Shown: piece after piece, positions 1 to 9,626 of the stretch
Layout of the letters: the number at the start of each line of letters is the position of its first letter
How positions within the stretch are numbered: the stretch's first letter is position 1
Source of the DNA: Oligoflexia bacterium
GTDB taxonomy: Bacteria > Bdellovibrionota_G > JANQFH01
Assembly (NCBI GenBank): GCA_028277945.1
Contig: JANQFH010000008.1
Span: 383,442-447,441 of the forward strand
DNA: 64,000 bases
Direction of reading: 5' to 3'
Program-made: the position numbers and the translations under genes
Notes under the pieces: model-generated
What the model was told of the DNA's origin: nothing
The model's database searches: none
Seen by the model: only the letters and a program-made list of their open reading frames with translations

Positions 1-204
1 TTGGGCTGATCCCAACATACTGACGGCTATAAATTGGGCGGCTCCGGCAAAGACCAACAGCGACATCAAAACCGTTTGAAAAAGATTTAGGCCGACCTCT
101 CGGGCGATAATCCCAAAGGTAAAGGAGACGGGGATATAACCGATGACTACAGGTAGTGCCATCTTTATGCCGGTCGAGAAGCTGTAGTTGCCTGCCTGCT
201 GCAT
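1..204 (-). CDS. AzlC-family branched-chain amino acid permease, N-terminal fragment (runs off window start)
   Basis: Reverse-strand translation MQQAGNYSFSTGIKMALPVVIGYIPVSFTFGIIAREVGLNLFQTVLMSLLVFAGAAQFIAVSMLGSAQ matches the AzlC N-terminal pattern (GYxPvxxxFG...SllvfAGaaQF); start overlaps the upstream stop as TAATG. Confidence 0.75.
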   Translation of the reverse strand, partial: MQQAGNYSFSTGIKMALPVVIGYIPVSFTFGIIAREVGLNLFQTVLMSLLVFAGAAQFIAVSMLGSAQ

Positions 205-686
205 TAGAGGGGGAGTCTTGGAATCCAGCGGGGTACACGATGTGTATAATTGTTAAAACCTTCTGGGAAGCTGCTACGCAATTTAGGTTCTTCATAGAAG
301 ATTATGAAGAGATGGAAGCCGAGGGCGACAAAAAGGAGGTAAACGAACAATAACACGGATTCGTATAAAAGAACTTCACCAATCAAAATGGTGATGGCAG
401 CAATGTACATGGGATTGCGGACAAAACGGTAGGGGCCGGTTATCACCAGTTCTCGTGGTGGGTCGATTGGGGCAGGTGTGCCTCGTCCCACGGCGATAAA
501 GTTCCACACACACCAGAGCATGCCCATTATACCGACAATGCACAGACCCATGCCGACATAGCGAAACGGGCCTAAGGGTATCAGGAGAACATTGTAATCT
601 GAGGTGATCAACAGATAGGGAATCACGCCCAACGTTGTGCCTGGAACGATGAGCAGAAACAGCACGCTTTTTAACCAGAGCCACAA
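204..686 (-). CDS. Isoprenylcysteine carboxyl methyltransferase (ICMT/PEMT)-family membrane methyltransferase
   Basis: Multi-TM protein with GPYRFVRNPMYIAAI and EEPKLRSSFPEGFNNYTHRVPRWIP motifs typical of ICMT-like proteins. Confidence 0.8.
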   Translation of the reverse strand: MWLWLKSVLFLLIVPGTTLGVIPYLLITSDYNVLLIPLGPFRYVGMGLCIVGIMGMLWCVWNFIAVGRGTPAPIDPPRELVITGPYRFVRNPMYIAAITILIGEVLLYESVLLFVYLLFVALGFHLFIIFYEEPKLRSSFPEGFNNYTHRVPRWIPRLPL

Positions 687-802
687 AGCAATACCATTTC
701 TTCGGATGGTACAGAAATGTCAAGCGAAGAGTATTCGAGATTTCTAGGTTGGTTATTCACGAGTGTTTTGCTAAACTTGGCGACGATAAGGAGGGGCTAG
801 AC

Positions 803-1921
803 ATGGTGGACCAAAGCAGCCGCCTGATCTCACTCGATGCCTTCCGTGGACTCACTATTGCTTTTATGATTCTGGTCAACATGCCTGGGAGCTGGTCGCA
901 TGTCTATGTACCACTCAACCATGCTAAATGGTTTGGTTGCACTCCAACAGACTTAGTCTTTCCCTTTTTCCTCTTCATCGTTGGCGTTGCCATGGTCTTT
1001 TCTCTTGCCAAACAGACAGCGCACAACAAAACGCGCAGTCAAATCTATAAACGTATTGTAATTCGTGGCGCCGTGATTTTTGCATTGGGTTTATTTATCA
1101 ATTTCTATCCTTCGTTTAGTTTCGAGGGACTGCGGGTTACCGGCGTGCTGCAACGTATTGGCATTGCCTACGTGGCCACGGCTTTTCTTGTTGTCCATAC
1201 AGGGCTACGAGCCCAAGTTTGGCTTACGGCTGCGTTGCTTATCCTGTATTGGGCTATGATGCTGCTCCTTCCCGTACCTGGGCACGGCATTGGCAATCTT
1301 ACTGCTGAGGGTAATCTTGCTGCTTGGTTTGATAAACTTATCCTTGGTGCTCATGCTTATGCAAGTAGTCCAACGGATCCTGAGGGTATTCTAAGTACGA
1401 TGCCATCCATTGCCACCGTACTTACAGGCGTTCTTACAGGTCACCTTCTTCGTTCAGGAAAGGAGAGGTATGAGATTTTAGGCTGGATGTATTTTGCAGG
1501 TTGGGTGGCAATTGTTGTCGGACTTTTTTGGAGTATTTGGTTTCCGCTCAGCAAAAAGCTGTGGACGAGTTCCTATGTGCTGTTCACCAGTGGTGCGGCC
1601 CTGCAGCTCTTTGCCGTGTGCTACTGGCTGATTGAGATCAAGCGTTGGACAAAGTGGGCTAAGCCAGCCATAGTTTACGGTACCAACGCGATTGCCGCTT
1701 ACGTTCTCCACATCTTGGCCATTAGAACGCTATTTAAGGTAATAAAGTACACCAAAGCAGATGGCTCCACGGCAACAGGTTACGCGTGGATATATGAAAA
1801 TCTATTTGCATCCTGGGCGGGTGCTTGGCCTGGCTCACTGGCATTTGCGATGGCTAACGTTCTTTTTTGGCTTGGGGTTATGGCTATATTCTATCGCAAG
1901 CGGATTTTTATTAAGGTGTAA
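803..1921 (+). CDS. HGSNAT/DUF5009-like integral membrane acyltransferase family protein
   Basis: RLISLDAFRGLTIAFMILVNMPG...DLVFPFFLFIVGVAM; AAGGAGG Shine-Dalgarno before ATG at 803, favouring this start over 749. Confidence 0.75.
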   Translation: MVDQSSRLISLDAFRGLTIAFMILVNMPGSWSHVYVPLNHAKWFGCTPTDLVFPFFLFIVGVAMVFSLAKQTAHNKTRSQIYKRIVIRGAVIFALGLFINFYPSFSFEGLRVTGVLQRIGIAYVATAFLVVHTGLRAQVWLTAALLILYWAMMLLLPVPGHGIGNLTAEGNLAAWFDKLILGAHAYASSPTDPEGILSTMPSIATVLTGVLTGHLLRSGKERYEILGWMYFAGWVAIVVGLFWSIWFPLSKKLWTSSYVLFTSGAALQLFAVCYWLIEIKRWTKWAKPAIVYGTNAIAAYVLHILAIRTLFKVIKYTKADGSTATGYAWIYENLFASWAGAWPGSLAFAMANVLFWLGVMAIFYRKRIFIKV

Positions 1922-1992
1922 CAAGCTTATACCTTAATTCGATTAGGCTTGAGTTCTTGACCCTGTGTACCTATCGTGTTAACGACACTGGA

Positions 1993-2400
1993 ATGGTTAA
2001 ATTCTACATAGTTTCAATATCCTTGTTAGTGGGGCTATTGAGTTCTGCAAATTTGTGGGCTGTGAGTAACTGTGGATGGCACAACAGAAATACATGGAAC
2101 CGAGTGATCATTGAAAAATTTGAAAATGGAGGCTTTTCTTTCGCAAGCCCCATTGAAGAGATAGGCAGCATATCAAGTGATGGCTGTGTGGAGAAAATAG
2201 GCATTAACGTCCAACTCCCTATTGGGATAGGAAGTCTAACCGTTGGTAGCAACCTATATTTTGGTCTATTAGCTGGGTCAGTCGGAGTATGTCTTTATAG
2301 CCAAGTGATGAGTAAAAATACTATTCGTTCTTTTTTGGGATTGAACGATCCAAATTCCTATGATTGGCCGCTTGAGGTAGTGATTGCGTGCGATCCGTAG
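1993..2400 (+). CDS. Hypothetical exported protein
   Basis: Signal-peptide-like N-terminus MVKFYIVSISLLVGLLSSANLWA; no recognised domain. Confidence 0.45.
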   Translation: MVKFYIVSISLLVGLLSSANLWAVSNCGWHNRNTWNRVIIEKFENGGFSFASPIEEIGSISSDGCVEKIGINVQLPIGIGSLTVGSNLYFGLLAGSVGVCLYSQVMSKNTIRSFLGLNDPNSYDWPLEVVIACDP

Positions 2401-2426
2401 AAAGAAGAGCAGTTAGTCAATCTTTA

Positions 2427-5042
2427 CTATAAGGTTGCAGCAACGGCATGGACCGGTCTCTGGCGAAAAGCAAGCTTTTCGCCTGCAACATCGAGTAGCA
2501 GGGCTTTACCCGCCTCAACCTCTCCCTGCAGCAGCTGTATGGCCAATGGATCTTCCACGAGCGTTTGGATAGCGCGTTTGATGGGACGGGCACCAAAGGT
2601 TGGGTCATATTGATAGGCAGCGATAAAATCGAGCGCCTTATCGGTAACCGTAAGCTCGACCTCCCTTTCAGCTAAGCGGTCGATAAGATGTTGTATTTGT
2701 ATGCGCGCGACTTGGCGCAGCTCCTCTTTACCGAGGCGGTTGAAGACAACAATATCATCAATGCGATTGAGAAACTCAGGTCTAAAATTGCCTCGCAGTA
2801 GCTCCATAATCTGATTTTGAATCATGTCATCATTTAAATCTGCAGCAGCTGAGATAATGTCACTGCCAAGATTAGAGGTCATAATCAGCACGGTATTACG
2901 AAAGTTGACCGTACGTCCCTGACCATCGGTAAGCCTGCCATCATCGAGTACCTGTAGAAGTGCGTTAAGAACCTCAGGGTGAGCTTTCTCGATTTCATCA
3001 AAGAGTACGACGCTGTAGGGCTGTTTGCGTATGGCTTCGGTAAGATAGCCGCCTTCCTCGTAACCCACATAACCTGGAGGGGCACCGATCATCCGTGCCA
3101 CCGAGTGCTTCTCCATAAACTCGGACATGTCGAGGCGGATCATCATGGACTCATCATTAAAAAGAAAATTTGCCAAACTCTTAGCGGTTTCTGTTTTGCC
3201 GACACCTGTAGGGCCAAGGAAGATAAAGGAGCCTAGGGGCCGGTCTGGGTTTTGCAGGCCAGCGCGGGCTCGCCTTACGGCATTGGCTACCTTGGTGATG
3301 GCGAGATCTTGGCCAACGACACGTGCCTTGAGCCGTGCTTCAATGTTGACCAGCTTCTCCTTTTCACTCTCTAACATCTTGGTTACGGGAATACCGGTCC
3401 AATGCGATACGATAGCGGCGATGTCCTCTACATCGACCTCTTCCTTGAGCATGACTTTATCTTTTTGTAGTTCCTTAAGCCGGGTCTGCTCGGCCTCAAG
3501 GCTTTTGCTCAGCTCGCTCAGCTTGCCATACTTGAGCTCAGCTGCCTTGCCGAGATCACCGGACTTTTCTGCCTGTTCCGTGAGTGTTTTTGTCTTTTCA
3601 ATCTCTTCTTTTGTTTGGCGAATCTTCGTGATCGCCTCTTTTTCGTTTTGCCAATGCGCCTTCAAAGCGGCAATCTTCTCCTTGAGTGCGGCAGTTTCTT
3701 GCTGGATAGCGGCAATACGAGCTTTGCTCTGTTTGTCGCGTTCTTTTTTTAGCGCCTGCCTTTCAACCTCGAGTTGGATGACCTTTCTCTCTGGTTCATC
3801 GATCTCAGCCGGCAGTGAGTCGATCTCAATGCGTAGTTTTGAGGCGGCCTCGTCCATGAGGTCAATGGCTTTATCTGGAAGGTGACGATCGGCAATAAAG
3901 CGGTCAGACAACTTCACTGCAGCAATGAGTGCCGCATCTTGAATTCTCACACCATGATGAACCTCATACTTTTCTTTGAGGCCGCGTAAAATGGCGATAC
4001 TGTCTTCGACCGTTGGTTCGGTAACAAGCAGAGGCTGGAAGCGTCTCTCAAGAGCGGCATCTTTCTCAACATACTTACGGTACTCGCGCAAGGTTGTCGC
4101 GCCAATGCAGCGCAGTTCGCCACGCGCTAGCGGCGGTTTAAGCATGTTGGCCGCATCCACCGCACCTTCGGCCGATCCGGCACCGACCATGGTGTGTAGC
4201 TCGTCAATGAAGAGGATGATTTTGCCGTCCGCTGCACTGATCTCTTTGAGCACGGCCTTGAGACGCTCTTCGAACTCGCCACGGTACTTGGTACCAGCGA
4301 TCAGGGCGGCGAGATCAAGGGCTACGAGGCGCTTGTTCTTGAGCGTTTCAGGTACGTCACCACTGACAATGCGTTGGGCAAGGCCTTCCGAGATTGCAGT
4401 CTTACCAACACCAGGCTCGCCAATGAGAACAGGATTGTTTTTCGTGCGACGGCTCAACACCTGAACCACTCGGCGTACCTCTTGATCGCGACCAATAATA
4501 GGATCGAGCTTAGCAGCGCGGGCGCGCTCGGTGAGGTCCATACAGTAGCGTTCGAGCGCACGGTATTTGCCTTCAGGGTTTTGGTCGGTCACACTTTGAT
4601 GCCCACGAATTTCCTGCATTGCCTTAAGCAGGTTGTCACGGCTGACACCTTGTTGTTTCATCAGCTGTGAGATTTTGCTATCAGAATCGGCAAACATGCC
4701 TAGTAATAGATGTTCGCTACTGACGTACTGATCCTTCATCTTGGTCGCCTCGTCAAAGGCGGCTTGCAGGAGTCGTTGTAAGCGTGGAGCGAGCGCTGGC
4801 GATGCCAGTTGGCTGCCGGAGACCCGTGGTAGTGAATCTAGATGCTGACGAACCTCAGATTGCAGTGGAGCAGCCTGCACCCCGAGCTTCTGCAGCAGCG
4901 GCAAAATGACACCCTCATCTTGCTCAAGCAGCGTTAGCAGGAGATGTTCTGGATAGATCTCGGCGTGGCCCTGCTCTTGCGCGAGAGACTGAGCATTAGC
5001 CAATGATTCTTGGGCCTTAAGAGTTAATCGGTCGAGTCGCAT
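2427..5042 (-). CDS. clpB: ATP-dependent chaperone ClpB
   Basis: 871 aa; Clp N-domain, two AAA modules ([25 protein letters not shown]), coiled-coil middle domain, [15 protein letters not shown]. Confidence 0.98.
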   Translation of the reverse strand: MRLDRLTLKAQESLANAQSLAQEQGHAEIYPEHLLLTLLEQDEGVILPLLQKLGVQAAPLQSEVRQHLDSLPRVSGSQLASPALAPRLQRLLQAAFDEATKMKDQYVSSEHLLLGMFADSDSKISQLMKQQGVSRDNLLKAMQEIRGHQSVTDQNPEGKYRALERYCMDLTERARAAKLDPIIGRDQEVRRVVQVLSRRTKNNPVLIGEPGVGKTAISEGLAQRIVSGDVPETLKNKRLVALDLAALIAGTKYRGEFEERLKAVLKEISAADGKIILFIDELHTMVGAGSAEGAVDAANMLKPPLARGELRCIGATTLREYRKYVEKDAALERRFQPLLVTEPTVEDSIAILRGLKEKYEVHHGVRIQDAALIAAVKLSDRFIADRHLPDKAIDLMDEAASKLRIEIDSLPAEIDEPERKVIQLEVERQALKKERDKQSKARIAAIQQETAALKEKIAALKAHWQNEKEAITKIRQTKEEIEKTKTLTEQAEKSGDLGKAAELKYGKLSELSKSLEAEQTRLKELQKDKVMLKEEVDVEDIAAIVSHWTGIPVTKMLESEKEKLVNIEARLKARVVGQDLAITKVANAVRRARAGLQNPDRPLGSFIFLGPTGVGKTETAKSLANFLFNDESMMIRLDMSEFMEKHSVARMIGAPPGYVGYEEGGYLTEAIRKQPYSVVLFDEIEKAHPEVLNALLQVLDDGRLTDGQGRTVNFRNTVLIMTSNLGSDIISAAADLNDDMIQNQIMELLRGNFRPEFLNRIDDIVVFNRLGKEELRQVARIQIQHLIDRLAEREVELTVTDKALDFIAAYQYDPTFGARPIKRAIQTLVEDPLAIQLLQGEVEAGKALLLDVAGEKLAFRQRPVHAVAATL

Positions 5043-5257
5043 TATGCTTGCTCCTTAGCCATTGTAAATTTAAGTTGTTATCGTTAAAGAAAAGACCTCA
5101 AAAGAGTCCTGTCAAGGCAGCAGGGTAGATGAAAAGAGGGTGAGATTAGGGACAGTCGATGCTTAGCGGTAACTAATATTACGGTTGACGCCAGTAGGTA
5201 AGATTTTCTACAATAATATGACGGGCTTATTTTGTCTGAAAAAAGGATAATATCGCG

Positions 5258-7927
5258 TTGAGCCTAAATCGCAACAAGGTTTTAAACAAGGCGCAGAAGT
5301 ACGTCCAACAGGGTAAACTCGCCAAGGCGATTACCGAGTATGAACGCCTGGTGGCGGATGACCCGAATGACGTGCGCACGTTGCTCAAGATGGGTGATCT
5401 CTACGCCAAGATGGGCAATGTTGAAGCTGCCTTAGAGACCTACCGCAGTGTAGCCGAGCATTATGCGAAAGACGGTTTTTTTCTAAAGGCTGTTGCCGTC
5501 TATAAACAAATGCTCAAGCTCGATCCAAGTTCCATACACATTTATACCCGTCTTGCAGAACTCTATCATCAGCTCGGTCTCAGTAACGAGGCGATGAAGC
5601 AGTATCAAATCGTCGCCAAACACTACGAGACCAAAGGTATGAAAAAAGACTCCCTGGACATCTTTAAAAAGATGGCCGAGTTGGACCCTGACAATATTGC
5701 CAGCCGAGTCAAACTAGCAGAACTCTATGCTAGAGAAGGTCACAGTGATCAGGCGTTGAAAGACTTTCTCAACATTGCCGCGGAACTAAAGGAAAAGGGT
5801 AATAAAGAAGACCTGATCAAGGTCTACGAGAAGATTGTTAAGTTGGATCCTGAAAACATCGATCGTGTACGAGACCTGGCAACTCTCTATCTCGACGTGT
5901 CCGAGCCAAAACGCGCCCTGGCAAAACTGCAGCTTTGTTTTAAATACGATCCAAAGAACGAGAAGACTCTTGCTCTACTTGCAAAGTCTTTTGATATTCT
6001 GCAACAGCCGGAAAAAACCAAGGCCGTCTATATGGAACTCTTGGCGGTTTATGAAGAAAAGGGAATGAAAGAAAAAGCAGAAGCCATTCGAGAGAGCTTG
6101 GTCGGCCACCCAAGCGCGGTTTCTGAAGTTGTCGAAGTCTCTTCCTTTAGTGTGCCCATCCCCGAGAGTAATGAATCTGATGTGGTTTCATCAAACGTCG
6201 ACGCCAGCAGTGAACACCCTGTTGAAGAATCAAGTGTAAGTGGACCTCCGGGAGTTGTCGAAAGTGAAGCAGAAAAGCTTATAAGCGATGTTGATGTCTA
6301 TCTACGCTATGGTTTGGCAGATAAAGCAACCCAAGCACTTACACAGTTCTTGGAAAAACATCCGACACAGAAAGCCGTTCGCGACAAGCTTGCTGATATC
6401 TATGTGAGCAACGGTGATCAGGTCCGTGCTGCCAAGGCTTTGATGAAGATTTGCGACGTGGCGCGTAGCAAGGGCGACGATCGTCTCGAAGAGGCCATTG
6501 TGGCAGAGGTTCTGGCTTTTGCCCCTGACCACGCCGCAGCTCTAGAACGACAGCAGGAGCTACAGGCTGGCTCACAGCAGACGGCACAGCCCGCTTTGGA
6601 GGAGGCTGTGGTTGTAGAAGAAGCTGTGGAGGTGGCAGAAGAGGATCCTATTGAGGATCTCGAAGCCGCGGTTGCCGAGGATAGTGTCGAGCCTGCAGGT
6701 AGTAATAGTAACGATGATGAAGTGGCGCTCATGGATATAGAAGCTGAGATGGTACGGCAGCCAGACTCGGTGGATGTCGAGGCAGCTGTCGACAGTCAGA
6801 TCGACTTCAAGGATTCTGTCGAGATTGAACAGGAGTTGGCATTAGATATTGATGACACATTAGAAGGCGATGCATCTGAATCAGAGGAGATGCATTTTTC
6901 TGTTGAACCTGTCGAGTCCGTGTCCGAGCCGGCAGTGGCAGAAGCTACGCAGGTGGTGCAGCAATCGGAATTGGAAATGGAACTACCGGCGGATGCTTTC
7001 GTTGACGCGCTTGATATCGATGCAGCAGCAGGGGAATTGGACACCAGTGAGCCGGAGGCTGCTCCAGCAGGGGATGACCCTTTTGCCGAAGGGATGGACG
7101 AGGCCCGTTTTTTCTTGCAGCAGGGCCTTACCGAAGAAGCCGCTGATATCCTTACCGATATTCTGAAACGTGCGCCGGACTACGTTCCGGCTCAGGAGCT
7201 GCTGGCTGGGATCCGTCCAGCTTCTCCAGCTGAACCTGAGGCCGAGGTTGCGGCCGAAGAGTTTTCGTTCTCGGATCAGATGGAGCGGGAACCTCAAGCT
7301 GCAGAGAGCAGCAATGACTTTTTCGATCTAGCCGTCGAACTTAGCGAAGAGATCCAAGCAATCAACACGGCATCAACCAGTTCCGAGGAGGAAGAGCCGC
7401 CAACCTTTGATGAGGTGTTTGCGGCGTTTAAACAAGGAGTCAAAGAGACCCTTTCTGAAGAAGATAGCGATGCTCACTATGACCTAGGCATAGCCTACAA
7501 AGAGATGGGGTTGCTTGACGACGCTATCCGAGAGTTCCAAATTGCCGCAAAGAACGCCCGCCTAAGAGTGGATGCCTTTTCTGGTATGGGGTTGTGTTTT
7601 AGTGCCAGCGCTCGTTTTGATGATGCTGAGAAGTGCTTCATTAATGTCATCGATAGTCTTGAAGAGAGTGATGAGCGTATGTTAGGTGTAAAGTATGAGC
7701 TCGCCGAAATTTACGCTCGTGCTGGCAAGCTCAAAGAGGCGCTAGAGACCTTTAAGTCTGTCTATAAGCTTAACCGTTCTTTTCGTAATGTATCCCATCG
7801 TATCAAGGCATTAGCGGAACAAGTGGAAGGCGCTGTTAGTAGTGAAGATGCAGAAGTGGATGAGGCTTCTTTACGACTGGTAGAGAATGCCGACAATCAT
7901 AAAAAGAGCAAGATTTCATTCTTGTAA
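5258..7927 (+). CDS. Tetratricopeptide repeat protein with long acidic linker
   Basis: Many TPR units (AKAITEYERLVADDPNDVRTLLKMGDLYAKMGN...); acidic Glu/Asp/Ser-rich middle; TTG start likely. Confidence 0.88.
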   Translation: MSLNRNKVLNKAQKYVQQGKLAKAITEYERLVADDPNDVRTLLKMGDLYAKMGNVEAALETYRSVAEHYAKDGFFLKAVAVYKQMLKLDPSSIHIYTRLAELYHQLGLSNEAMKQYQIVAKHYETKGMKKDSLDIFKKMAELDPDNIASRVKLAELYAREGHSDQALKDFLNIAAELKEKGNKEDLIKVYEKIVKLDPENIDRVRDLATLYLDVSEPKRALAKLQLCFKYDPKNEKTLALLAKSFDILQQPEKTKAVYMELLAVYEEKGMKEKAEAIRESLVGHPSAVSEVVEVSSFSVPIPESNESDVVSSNVDASSEHPVEESSVSGPPGVVESEAEKLISDVDVYLRYGLADKATQALTQFLEKHPTQKAVRDKLADIYVSNGDQVRAAKALMKICDVARSKGDDRLEEAIVAEVLAFAPDHAAALERQQELQAGSQQTAQPALEEAVVVEEAVEVAEEDPIEDLEAAVAEDSVEPAGSNSNDDEVALMDIEAEMVRQPDSVDVEAAVDSQIDFKDSVEIEQELALDIDDTLEGDASESEEMHFSVEPVESVSEPAVAEATQVVQQSELEMELPADAFVDALDIDAAAGELDTSEPEAAPAGDDPFAEGMDEARFFLQQGLTEEAADILTDILKRAPDYVPAQELLAGIRPASPAEPEAEVAAEEFSFSDQMEREPQAAESSNDFFDLAVELSEEIQAINTASTSSEEEEPPTFDEVFAAFKQGVKETLSEEDSDAHYDLGIAYKEMGLLDDAIREFQIAAKNARLRVDAFSGMGLCFSASARFDDAEKCFINVIDSLEESDERMLGVKYELAEIYARAGKLKEALETFKSVYKLNRSFRNVSHRIKALAEQVEGAVSSEDAEVDEASLRLVENADNHKKSKISFL

Positions 7928-7932
7928 GTGTT

Positions 7933-9006
7933 ATGAGCTATCTTGAATTTTTCGGATTAAGCCAAGAGCCGTTTTCTAATGCTCCTGTAGCAAAGTTTTT
8001 CTATAACAGCGAGCAACATGCGCAGGCGTTAACGCGACTTCGTTACGCGGCTGATCATATGAAGGGCCTCGCCCTTTTGGTTGGTCGTATCGGTACCGGA
8101 AAGACCACGCTTGCCAGACGTATGCTCGATAGCCTGCCAGAAGACCACTTCGAGGCAGCGCTCTTGGTAATCATCCACTCCGGTATCAGTGCTACCTGGT
8201 TGCTCAAGCGTATCGCCTTGCAGCTGGGTGTAAAGAAGCCTGCCAACGATAAGCTTACGTTGCTCAGTCAGCTCTACCAACGCCTATTGCAGATCCATCA
8301 ACAGGGTCGCAAGGCTGTGGTGCTGATAGACGAAGCTCAGATGCTTAAGACCCGCGAGATCATGGAAGAGTTTCGCGGTCTGCTCAATCTGGAGATTCCT
8401 GGTAACAAATTGATTAGCTTTGTCTTCTTTGGCCTTCCAGAACTTGAAAAGGGGTTGCAACTGGACCCACCGCTCTTGCAACGGGTGGCATTAAAGTGCC
8501 GGTTGGAGTCATTCAGTCCAAAATCCACGAGCCGATACGTTGAGCACCGGCTCAAGATGGCTGGTGCAACCCAGTCTGTTTTTACAGACAAAGCTCTCTC
8601 TTTGATTCACCAACACTCTCGTGGCATTCCCCGGGTGATTAATACGCTGTGTGACAACAGCATGTTTGAAGGTTTTATGCGCAAGCTACGTATAATTGAT
8701 GAAAGTCTTATCCACACTGTGGCTGTGGATCTATCTCTTGTGCATGAATCGACTGTGGCTCTGAAAACGCCACCTCAGCCAGCGGCTGAAAGCGTGCCGC
8801 AGCAGACCTCCAACGTAGTCATACCGATTACAGAGAGTCCGGATGTCAGCAGTCAACTGCCGGAGGCTCCTGAACAAACTGCGCCCACCAGTAAAGAGGA
8901 TGAATACGAAGAGGTCTTTGAGCGTTTCCCTGCAGAGGAAACCGTTGGCGCGAATGAGCATTCTGATATCGATGCCATTTTGGAAGGCATTGTCGAAAAG
9001 AACTGA
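7933..9006 (+). CDS. ExeA/GspA-like AAA ATPase
   Basis: MSYLEFFGLSQEPFSNAPVAKFFYNSEQHAQALTRLRYA; Walker A GRIGTGKTTL; Walker B KAVVLIDEAQML. Confidence 0.88.
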   Translation: MSYLEFFGLSQEPFSNAPVAKFFYNSEQHAQALTRLRYAADHMKGLALLVGRIGTGKTTLARRMLDSLPEDHFEAALLVIIHSGISATWLLKRIALQLGVKKPANDKLTLLSQLYQRLLQIHQQGRKAVVLIDEAQMLKTREIMEEFRGLLNLEIPGNKLISFVFFGLPELEKGLQLDPPLLQRVALKCRLESFSPKSTSRYVEHRLKMAGATQSVFTDKALSLIHQHSRGIPRVINTLCDNSMFEGFMRKLRIIDESLIHTVAVDLSLVHESTVALKTPPQPAAESVPQQTSNVVIPITESPDVSSQLPEAPEQTAPTSKEDEYEEVFERFPAEETVGANEHSDIDAILEGIVEKN

Positions 9007-9074
9007 TCTCACTCCCTTTTACCTTGACCCTCAGCAAATTTCGCTTTAAGAGCTAACGCGAACGTGTCTACATT

Positions 9075-9147
9075 GGGCCCGTAGCTCAATTGGTAGAGCA
9101 GCGGACTCTTAATCCGCGTGTTGAAGGTTCGATTCCTTCCGGGCTCA
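9075..9147 (+). tRNA. tRNA-Lys (anticodon CTT)
   Basis: Cloverleaf: acceptor GGGCCCG/CGGGCTC, anticodon stem-loop GCGGA-CTCTTAA-TCCGC, T arm GAAGG-TTCGATT-CCTTC. Confidence 0.95.
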
Positions 9148-9181
9148 TGCCATTCGCTCGCAAAGCGAGCAAATGGCATGA
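9145..9181. repeat. Inverted repeat abutting tRNA-Lys 3' end
   Basis: TCATGCCAT...GCTCGC-aaa-GCGAGC...ATGGCATGA nested hairpin, no T-tract. Confidence 0.75.
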
Positions 9182-9193
9182 ACGATTATAGTC

Positions 9194-9262
9194 GGGGGCC
9201 AGCAAATGCCTTAAGGTTGCTATTCGCATTTATTATAGTTCTTAAGGCATTTGCTATGCCCC
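9194..9262. repeat. Long inverted repeat
   Basis: GGGGGCCAGCAAATGCCTTAAG ... CTTAAGGCATTTGCTATGCCCCC. Confidence 0.8.
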
Positions 9263-9277
9263 CGAACCCCGCGCTCA

Positions 9278-9296
9278 CCGCGAAGTGAATTCGCGG
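9278..9296. repeat. Short hairpin
   Basis: CCGCGAA-gtgaa-TTCGCGG. Confidence 0.65.
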
Positions 9297-9353
9297 TTCG
9301 CTTTATTCGCCCTTCGGGAATCGAACCTTCAACATAGAATCCTTCCGGGCTCA

Positions 9354-9476
9354 CTCGACTCCAATATGCGTCGCAATTCATCGTCAGACTGCGCTCAAGC
9401 TTCGGTCACGTACGTTGAGTACGCTTCCTCAGCTTTTCGCTTGTCTCCCTCGACTTGCTCGCATCTTGGAGTCGAG
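9354..9476. repeat. Inverted repeat with ~100-nt interior
   Basis: CTCGACTCCAA (9354-9364) / TTGGAGTCGAG (9466-9476). Confidence 0.7.
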
Positions 9477-9523
9477 GCCTTGAATGAGCCCGCCGTATCA
9501 TTGCCGACCAACAGCTATTATTT

Positions 9524-9551
9524 GTTTCTGTATACCTTTGTATACAGAAAC
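9524..9551. promoter_or_regulatory. Perfect 12-bp palindrome with 4-nt spacer (operator- or hairpin-like)
   Basis: GTTTCTGTATAC-cttt-GTATACAGAAAC; related palindrome at 22726-22749. Confidence 0.55.
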
Positions 9552-9626
9552 TGTGTTCCTACCAGCTAATTCCTCGTACACAATGATAGGTTTTTTACCA
9601 GCCACTTCGTTACGAGGAGAATACCT

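Noticed and set aside
3127-3885. 252-aa plus-strand ORF
   Set aside because: Antisense shadow of clpB; Ser/Arg-rich low-complexity translation with no domain
9285-9569. 94-aa ORF after tRNA-Lys
   Set aside because: Spans tRNA remnants and inverted repeats; translation looks like translated repeat DNA, not a protein
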